The notes under the pieces were generated by a model. The model was not told the DNA's origin, ran no database searches, and worked only from the letters and a program-made list of their open reading frames with translations. Positions 59,217 through 64,000 of a stretch of 64,000 nt of DNA are shown piece by piece (position 1 is the first letter of the stretch; each line of letters begins with the position of its first letter). This DNA comes from Nitrososphaerota archaeon (GTDB taxonomy: Archaea > Thermoproteota > Nitrososphaeria > Nitrososphaerales > Nitrosopumilaceae), in contig JACZTB010000001.1 in NCBI GenBank assembly GCA_022573895.1, positions 85,487-149,486 on the forward strand. Reading direction: 5' to 3'. The translations under genes were made by a program, and so were the position numbers.

Positions 59217-59747
59217 TTGCCTGTAAAACTGTTTCAAATCAGTCAATATGATAATGACATTATAACTATTGATAGAATTGGTGAAGTTTCAAAAGAGGAA
59301 GCAAGGTTTGGACCAACACAAGAGGCAACGAAATCGAAGACTTGTGTAAGACTTGACGAATACTCTGAAGAAGACTATCTTAGTAGAAAGTATAAGACTG
59401 GAAACGCAAGCGAAGAGACAAGGAATCTCTACTTCAAACTAAAGAAACGAATTCTGGAAAGTTTTGAGGAGATAGAGCCACAACAGAAAAAGGCCTACAT
59501 GGGATTCTATTCAAAAGAAAATGACGCTTGTATTTGTACCCTTGATGTTGCAAAATCTAAGATAAAACTGACATATTCCATTACAACTGCGAAAAAGATA
59601 CTGTCACAATCTGATTTCATAAGAGACGTCGAAAATATTGGAATCTTTGGAGTAGGTCATTATCAATCCGAAATAAAGGATGAAGCAGACATAGAAAAGG
59701 CATTACCCTACATCAAGCAAGTTTATGATTATAAAATGAAACATTAG
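59217..59747 (+). CDS. DUF5655-like protein
   Basis: A 176-residue protein starting at TTG 59217. The C-terminal 100 residues match the DUF5655 pattern as I recall it: TRNLYFKLKKRILESFEEIE, a strand pair ICTLDVAKSKIKLTY, then FIRDVENIGIFGVGHYQSEI and a final helix. This domain is usually the tail of predicted nucleases and transport-type proteins near restriction systems; here it is nearly alone. Its N-terminal 60 residues are not recognised and could be a remnant. Confidence 0.65.
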   Translation: MPVKLFQISQYDNDIITIDRIGEVSKEEARFGPTQEATKSKTCVRLDEYSEEDYLSRKYKTGNASEETRNLYFKLKKRILESFEEIEPQQKKAYMGFYSKENDACICTLDVAKSKIKLTYSITTAKKILSQSDFIRDVENIGIFGVGHYQSEIKDEADIEKALPYIKQVYDYKMKH

Positions 59748-59792
59748 ATAAATCATTGACCTACTATTTCAGTTACAGAACCTTTGGAGAAA

Positions 59793-59801
59793 GGCTATAT
59801 A
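59793..59801 (+). promoter_or_regulatory. TATA-like box of the candidate RNA
   Basis: ggctatata at 59793-59801 lies about 25 nt before the structured stretch that starts near 59821, without any frame between, so it suits a stand-alone RNA gene. Confidence 0.45.
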
Positions 59802-59820
59802 CGATTGTCAAATCGATAAG

Positions 59821-59890
59821 GATCGGTCAAGGGGCTTTGGAGCATCTCCTCGCTTAGTTCTCCGCTATACGATTCACTCCCCTTGGCTTT
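59821..59890 (+). ncRNA. Candidate small RNA with 9-bp closing stem
   Basis: gtcaagggg (59826-59834) pairs over 9 bp with ccccttggc (59879-59887), one G-U. Inside, ggag (59839-59842) can pair with ctcc (59846-59849). A TATA-like box is about 25 nt upstream and a run of T follows (cttttgatt). It is more GC-rich than the neighbourhood and contains no coding frame. Not a tRNA by my reading. It sits between the DUF5655 gene and a minus-strand gene. Confidence 0.45.
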
Positions 59891-60008
59891 TGATTCTGAT
59901 AATTGTTCAATCATATTTTTTGTTATTAGATAAATTTATGATGCAGCATTCATCCTCCCTGTGTTGAGAAGAGTGGAAGAGATCAAATGAGTAACTAACA
60001 AAGATTAA

Positions 60009-60371
60009 CTAGATTTTTTCTATATCTATATCTCCTTCAACCAAAATTTTCTCAGCTACAAAATAAGAACGCCTTTTTGCATCAAGATAACGTCCTTTAG
60101 CAAATACATAATGAACTTTTCTTGTTATTTTATTAGGTACAGCATCCGAATCTAATGTTTCAGAACCTGTACCAATTGCCGTTTCTGCATTACGTATATC
60201 ATGGCTATCGTTACCTGTAGCATGGTCACGTACAAATTTTAGGAAAACCTTGACTAGAATTTGTTGTAATTCTTTGTTAATTTTATTCTCATCTGCTGAT
60301 TTAAACCACTTTGATATCTCCAGTTGTTCATTTTTCCAGTTTGCAACTGCTACTCCGCGAATCATTTCCAT
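60009..60371 (-). CDS. Hypothetical accessory protein, 120 aa
   Basis: A 120-residue protein, MEMIRGVAVANWKNEQLEIS..., with a helical first half and a basic second half (NKITRKVHYVFAKGRYLDAK). It contains an NDSHDIRNAETAIG stretch around residue 60. I do not recognise it. It is divergent from the gene at 60415 with 43 nt between starts, so the two share a promoter region and may be co-regulated. Confidence 0.55.
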   Translation of the reverse strand: MEMIRGVAVANWKNEQLEISKWFKSADENKINKELQQILVKVFLKFVRDHATGNDSHDIRNAETAIGTGSETLDSDAVPNKITRKVHYVFAKGRYLDAKRRSYFVAEKILVEGDIDIEKI

Positions 60372-60414
60372 ACTGTATTACAAACTTATACTTTGAAGAT
60401 AATAAAAACAAATT

Positions 60415-61569
60415 ATGAATCAAGACGACAAATTAAAAGAAAGAACAATCCTGTTGATGCGCCTATACTGGCGTGATGAAATTCACAAGATTGGAACTGA
60501 ACTAAATATAGATGAAATAAAAAAATTCGAAAATTATTGGGATTTAGATCATTACAAAGGTGCATATCAAATTGCACGAACTTTGGATGATAAAAAACTA
60601 GAGGAATTAGTTGCCAGAAACCCGCCAAAATACGTATCTCTGGGAGGATTCCAAGGAAAGCATTACTCGGTAGATAAGCGAGGTCGTATTAGTTTTAGCA
60701 GTTCCTGGCCAACAGTTAAAGAAAATATAAAAAAATCACTTGATAATTGGGGAGATAAAGCCTATTCTGTATTGAGGGCATTAATTAACAAGAAGGGAGA
60801 TTCTGCATATTTTGAACTAATAGATGAGATTGGAAAGATTTTAGGTAAAGAATACATTCCCTCATGGATTTTACCAAGGCTAGAGCCCTTAAAACTCGTA
60901 TTCAAAACTGGCAGTAACAAATACCCACGTTGGACCATACCAACTGAGATAATTCCTGTAATACAGGAGGAGTTGAAAGGGTACCAATTAGGTTTTGATG
61001 ATGAGAAAGAATTCAAGAGAACTAAATCAAAAAGAATTGCTAAGGAACAAGAGTCATCATTACTTTCCATAGAAAGGAAATTGGATAATCTTGTTGGGAA
61101 TCTGGTTGATAGAAAAAGGGAGATCAATCTTATTTGTCAAAATAGGTTCAGTACGCGATTCTTTATTGATAATGAGAAAGCCATAATGAGCATAAAGCGA
61201 CCATGTAGTAATGAAGAAGAATTCGATTACAGAATTCAAGGACTATCTTCAATCATTGACAATGTTGAAGTGGAAAAGACGAAAAAAGCGCTTAAAATTA
61301 ACGATAAAGTGAGTGGTTCAATAAACCTCATGGAATTTTTACTTGAAGAAAATGGAAAATTAAGTCATAAAAATATAATAAAAAATCTTAGAATGTTAAA
61401 AATTCTTAGAAATAAAAAATTCCCCACGCACCATGATGATGGAAAGTTTATAGAAGCCATGAATAATTTTGGCCAACAAACATTCCCACCAGATTGGGAA
61501 GTACTGTGGGAAAATGTACTTGAAGGTACAACCGAAAGTTTGAAAAAGTTCAGAGACTCCTTACAGTGA
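60415..61569 (+). CDS. Accessory protein with winged-helix-like middle and helical C-terminal domain
   Basis: A 384-residue protein of unknown family. Residues about 1-95 are an unrecognised N-terminal domain; about 110-185 look like a winged helix (KAYSVLRALINKKGDSAYFELIDEIG); about 205-235 are a coiled coil; about 300-384 form a helical domain with ILRNKKFPTHHDDGKFIEAMN and FPPDWEVLWENVL, a pattern often seen at the end of defence-type proteins. Divergent from 60009 and convergent with the nuclease at 61583. I infer a possible sensor or regulator of that nuclease. Confidence 0.55.
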   Translation: MNQDDKLKERTILLMRLYWRDEIHKIGTELNIDEIKKFENYWDLDHYKGAYQIARTLDDKKLEELVARNPPKYVSLGGFQGKHYSVDKRGRISFSSSWPTVKENIKKSLDNWGDKAYSVLRALINKKGDSAYFELIDEIGKILGKEYIPSWILPRLEPLKLVFKTGSNKYPRWTIPTEIIPVIQEELKGYQLGFDDEKEFKRTKSKRIAKEQESSLLSIERKLDNLVGNLVDRKREINLICQNRFSTRFFIDNEKAIMSIKRPCSNEEEFDYRIQGLSSIIDNVEVEKTKKALKINDKVSGSINLMEFLLEENGKLSHKNIIKNLRMLKILRNKKFPTHHDDGKFIEAMNNFGQQTFPPDWEVLWENVLEGTTESLKKFRDSLQ

Positions 61570-61582
61570 ACAAAACGATCGG

Positions 61583-62782
61583 TTATCCGACAGTAAATGT
61601 CATACCAAACCCTTGTCTGGCAGGACCAGATCTTGTAATAGCATATCCAGAACGTCTAAAATATCCCATATAGGCATATTCACTAATTCGCTTGTATCCA
61701 GATTCACAGAACTTCCTAACGTCATCAACTATTTGGTCTGATGGTACAATGTAATAATAGTCCTCAAATGCAGTTTCACCCTCCAAAACCAAAACAGTGT
61801 GCCCTTTTTCAAAAGATGAAATCTTTGTAACGAGAAGTCCATCATAGTATACTTTCAACGTGTTGTTCATTATTTGTGACCAGGGAGCAATTGCCACCAT
61901 ATCTTTATCCTGAAAAATTTGCTCCAGCGCCTCCCCAAAACGATTACGAAGACTCTTGGAAAATCTTACGAAATGGTCAGGATGGTTTATTGCTTCAGAC
62001 ACTATTGTTTTAATTTCCACGTCGTCATCGTTCACGCACAAATCAGGAAATCTCTTTTTTTTGTTCTCAATTTCAGTATCCACTTTAAAACCAAGGTCTT
62101 GGTACTGTACTGCTAATTGAGCAATCATCCTGTTATGCAATAATTCATCATAATTGCCATCAAGCTTCTTTAATTTGTCAAATTCAGATGGCAACTGATC
62201 CAAAAATTTTGCCAAAGCAGGCAGATCATATAGAAAAAAATAGAAATCTCTACCATTGTCCTTGTAGTCGTTTGCCCAATTTTTTAGAATATCTTTTTTG
62301 TTCAAAACCAACTCATTTAAAATTTTAAATGCAGAATTTGGGAAATCCAAAGGAATTCTCTGGTGATCAAAATCAACAAACTCTGAATCCCCGCTTGTAA
62401 GACGCAATCCGAATTGTCTTCCGTCATTTTCGGATGTGAAGACATCAATTACCCTTTCATTCTGATGCATGTCAGACATTTTTATTATCTGCTCTTCAAT
62501 CTTTTTCTGCTCCTCGCTTTTTGGAATCAGCAAGTCGCTGTGTTTTTTAACTTTACTTTTAGTAAAGTCTATTCTTTTGGAAAGCTCTTCTCTGGATGTA
62601 AGAGCAGTCGAATTATAATTTTTGGTATCTTCGAAATGAATTAGAAGCTGAATGTGTAAATCTTGAAATTTCTTAATATAATCAATTTCAGAAATCTGTT
62701 TGGATTCAAATTTTTTCAGAATATCATGGTATTCTTTATCCAGTGATTTATCTTTCTTAATTAGATCATCGTTAGGTTCCAT
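61583..62782 (-). CDS. PD-(D/E)XK-like nuclease protein
   Basis: A 399-residue protein. Residues 1-115 are a charged coiled coil; about 120-220 an unknown domain; about 225-300 carry a nuclease-like core, VDTEIENKKKRFPDLCVN followed by DDVEIKTIVSEA, the PD...ExK arrangement with D and E-x-K. The last 100 residues end in a glycine-rich basic tail. Such nucleases occur in restriction and abortive-infection systems. The other PD-(D/E)XK elements are consistent but not proven. Convergent with 60415. Confidence 0.58.
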   Translation of the reverse strand: MEPNDDLIKKDKSLDKEYHDILKKFESKQISEIDYIKKFQDLHIQLLIHFEDTKNYNSTALTSREELSKRIDFTKSKVKKHSDLLIPKSEEQKKIEEQIIKMSDMHQNERVIDVFTSENDGRQFGLRLTSGDSEFVDFDHQRIPLDFPNSAFKILNELVLNKKDILKNWANDYKDNGRDFYFFLYDLPALAKFLDQLPSEFDKLKKLDGNYDELLHNRMIAQLAVQYQDLGFKVDTEIENKKKRFPDLCVNDDDVEIKTIVSEAINHPDHFVRFSKSLRNRFGEALEQIFQDKDMVAIAPWSQIMNNTLKVYYDGLLVTKISSFEKGHTVLVLEGETAFEDYYYIVPSDQIVDDVRKFCESGYKRISEYAYMGYFRRSGYAITRSGPARQGFGMTFTVG

Positions 62783-62857
62783 ATCTTGTCATGTAAATTC
62801 TTTTTAAATTAAAGATTATGAAGAGCATTTAAAACTTAAAGAATAAACTGTCATGTG

Positions 62858-63193
62858 ATGTTAAGATCAGATGTAGACGTATTCTTTATTACTAGCGTCA
62901 AGAGGGAGAATAAAAAAATTGTCGGTGTTTCTGCCATCCAATCAAGGGCGATTCCTCCAGTTAGATTGTATATGGATTTGTCACACATCTATTATACCCA
63001 ATTTACTGGGAGACAGAGCGTGTTTTTAGTTCCGTATATTGCAAATGAAGATCCTTTGGAAATTTCCGCATTTAGATTGGCGGTGAAAAAAGAGGAGGAA
63101 GTCTTTACTATTGAATTGCCGAAAAACATTGAACAAAGACAAGGACTAGCGTCTCTTCTTGAATATGTAAGAATGCCAACTGATTTCATATAG
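62858..63193 (+). CDS. Hypothetical accessory protein, 111 aa
   Basis: Starts at ATG 62858 (MLRSDVDVFFITSVKRENKK); a GTG one codon earlier is possible. The protein is beta-rich, with FTGRQSVFLVPYIANEDPLE and a C-terminal helix. Not recognised. Divergent from the nuclease gene with 75 nt between. It is followed within 30 nt by a fragment in another frame. Confidence 0.5.
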   Translation: MLRSDVDVFFITSVKRENKKIVGVSAIQSRAIPPVRLYMDLSHIYYTQFTGRQSVFLVPYIANEDPLEISAFRLAVKKEEEVFTIELPKNIEQRQGLASLLEYVRMPTDFI

Positions 63194-63218
63194 ATGAACT
63201 ATGCAAGAAATGTTATGA

Positions 63219-63392
63219 GGAAAAAGAATCAACAAAGTCACAATATCAAATGAAGGTGACCGTATCAAGGTAATTCCCAAAGGCTGGGTCGATAAGGCAG
63301 TTTGGCGAGAGATTAACAACATTCTAAGACTGCATGGGTTCAGCTGGTTATCCAATGGGAAAGATATCTGTTGGATGAATCTTCTCTCCTAA
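63219..63392 (+). pseudogene. Remnant of a small protein domain without a start codon
   Basis: An open stretch of 57 codons after TGA 63216-63218 reads RINKVTISNEGDRIKVIPKG then WREINNILRLHGFSWLSNG and ends TAA. The pattern looks like a real domain, one that I believe is found at the C-terminus of archaeal proteins, but it holds no ATG, GTG or TTG near its beginning. It is therefore probably a broken gene or a frameshifted tail of an upstream gene. Confidence 0.45.
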
Positions 63393-63396
63393 TTTT

Positions 63397-63615
63397 TTAT
63401 CTTTCAAAGTATAGATTTTTGTTCCTAGAGCCAATGAATATACGATGTTTTCCTGTCGAACATTTCCATGTTTCATATCCCATTTCCTTTGGATCTGTTT
63501 TTATTGCCTCTCCATAGTCAGGAGGAAGTTGGTCGATAGGTTTAAACTCCGAATCATATCCTTGCATTCCAGATTCAAAACATTCGATTATTACTTCCTT
63601 TTCTATTTTTATCAT
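63397..63615 (-). CDS. Hypothetical protein, 72 aa
   Basis: A 72-residue protein, MIKIEKEVIIECFESGMQGY..., with two cysteines and an acidic middle. No motif known to me. It stops 4 nt after the remnant on the other strand and has an AT-rich upstream region. Its small size makes the call uncertain. Confidence 0.45.
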   Translation of the reverse strand: MIKIEKEVIIECFESGMQGYDSEFKPIDQLPPDYGEAIKTDPKEMGYETWKCSTGKHRIFIGSRNKNLYFER

Positions 63616-63837
63616 AACATGAACCCAAATTTTTATTATTTATTGTTTTAATCTTGACTTTGATTTATTTCCAAAATGTTTTTCACCAAAAACCAGCACC
63701 CGCCTATCTTTACACCTACTTGAAAATTCAGAAATTATTGAAAACGCCCTTCAACTTCCAGTGTATCATAATTCTCTGTTAAGGATCGGGTCATGGATGA
63801 TCTTTTAATAGCGATTGCTTAGTCATAATCTCACACT

Positions 63838-64000
63838 ATGGGTAAAAAGAAAGCCATTATAATAGTACCAATTATTCTTGTTATCCTTTATTTTGGTTTT
63901 CAATTTTTCCAGCAAGAAGTATCCCAAAGAGAAGCACTAAAAGATGTAGAAATATCTTTGGACGGCGTTAATGTAAATAGTGTAGGATTTACAAGTGCAA
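63838..64000 (+). CDS. Membrane-anchored protein, cut by window edge
   Basis: ATG 63838 opens a frame that reaches the right edge (54 residues seen). It begins MGKKKAIIIVPIILVILYFG, an uncleaved-type N-terminal anchor, then a charged segment and VEISLDGVNVNSVGFTSA, which resembles the first strands of LEA type 2 domain proteins common in archaea. The rest is outside the window. Confidence 0.55.
   Translation, partial: MGKKKAIIIVPIILVILYFGFQFFQQEVSQREALKDVEISLDGVNVNSVGFTSA

Overview
The window is AT-rich, densely packed archaeal chromosome, and almost every marker points to an ammonia-oxidising Nitrososphaerota (Thaumarchaeota) of the Nitrosopumilus type. The strongest evidence is an ADP-forming acyl-CoA synthetase next to 4-hydroxybutyryl-CoA dehydratase (3-hydroxypropionate/4-hydroxybutyrate CO2-fixation cycle). 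It is supported by archaeal information-processing genes (TFB, RfcS, GINS, MCM, Hel308, aIF5B, aIF6, L7Ae, S28e, L24e, L37e, LSm, Alba), zinc-type ferredoxins, a CFI-box surface protein, and many genes whose TATA-like box lies about 25-30 nt before the start codon, which implies leaderless mRNAs.

Layout. 1-5.2 kb: truncated proline dehydrogenase, a mini ribbon-helix-helix protein, a CcdA/YHS/thioredoxin-like redox-metal operon, a radical SAM enzyme, a regulator with small membrane proteins, and an RNase H. 5.2-9.0 kb: the two carbon-fixation genes. 9-14.3 kb: signal peptidase, zinc-ribbon proteins, thioredoxin, a candidate structured RNA and stand-alone Lrp/AsnC ligand-binding (RAM) proteins. 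14.3-25 kb: tRNA-Ala(CGC), a cyclic amidohydrolase, Pcm, RpiA, the LSm-L37e cluster, an ArfB-like amidohydrolase, PurU, tRNA-Leu(TAG), a phosphohexomutase, then the L7Ae-S28e-L24e-Ndk-aIF5B translation operon. 25-34 kb: secreted and membrane proteins, archease, UDG, and a striking NAD-dependent formate dehydrogenase. 34-40 kb: HisS, aIF6, three tandem zinc-type ferredoxins with duplicated promoters, tRNA-Ser(TGA), TFB, RfcS. 40-46 kb: overlapping GINS-MCM-Hel308-phosphoglycosyltransferase operon. 46-58.5 kb: sugar-nucleotide and amino-acid genes, a ferredoxin/flavodoxin-NADP reductase-type protein, tRNA-Ala(GGC), a repeat-tailed Alba, PadR with a tandem-palindrome operator, the succinate dehydrogenase operon, and ArgH.

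58.5-64 kb is different. Just after argH there is a 17-nt sequence resembling a tRNA 3' end, followed by poorly conserved genes: a DUF5655-like protein, a PD-(D/E)XK-like nuclease, a winged-helix-like protein, gene fragments and a candidate small RNA with its own TATA box. I read this as the left end of an integrated accessory element that continues past the window; its genes may form an undescribed defence module.

Functional links. The carbon-fixation pair and succinate dehydrogenase handle the succinyl/4-hydroxybutyrate side of central carbon metabolism. PurU and the ArfB-like enzyme would both release formate, and the formate dehydrogenase could oxidise it. The replication genes (RfcS, GINS, MCM, Hel308) sit together. 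All calls come from reading the sequence; no database search was run.
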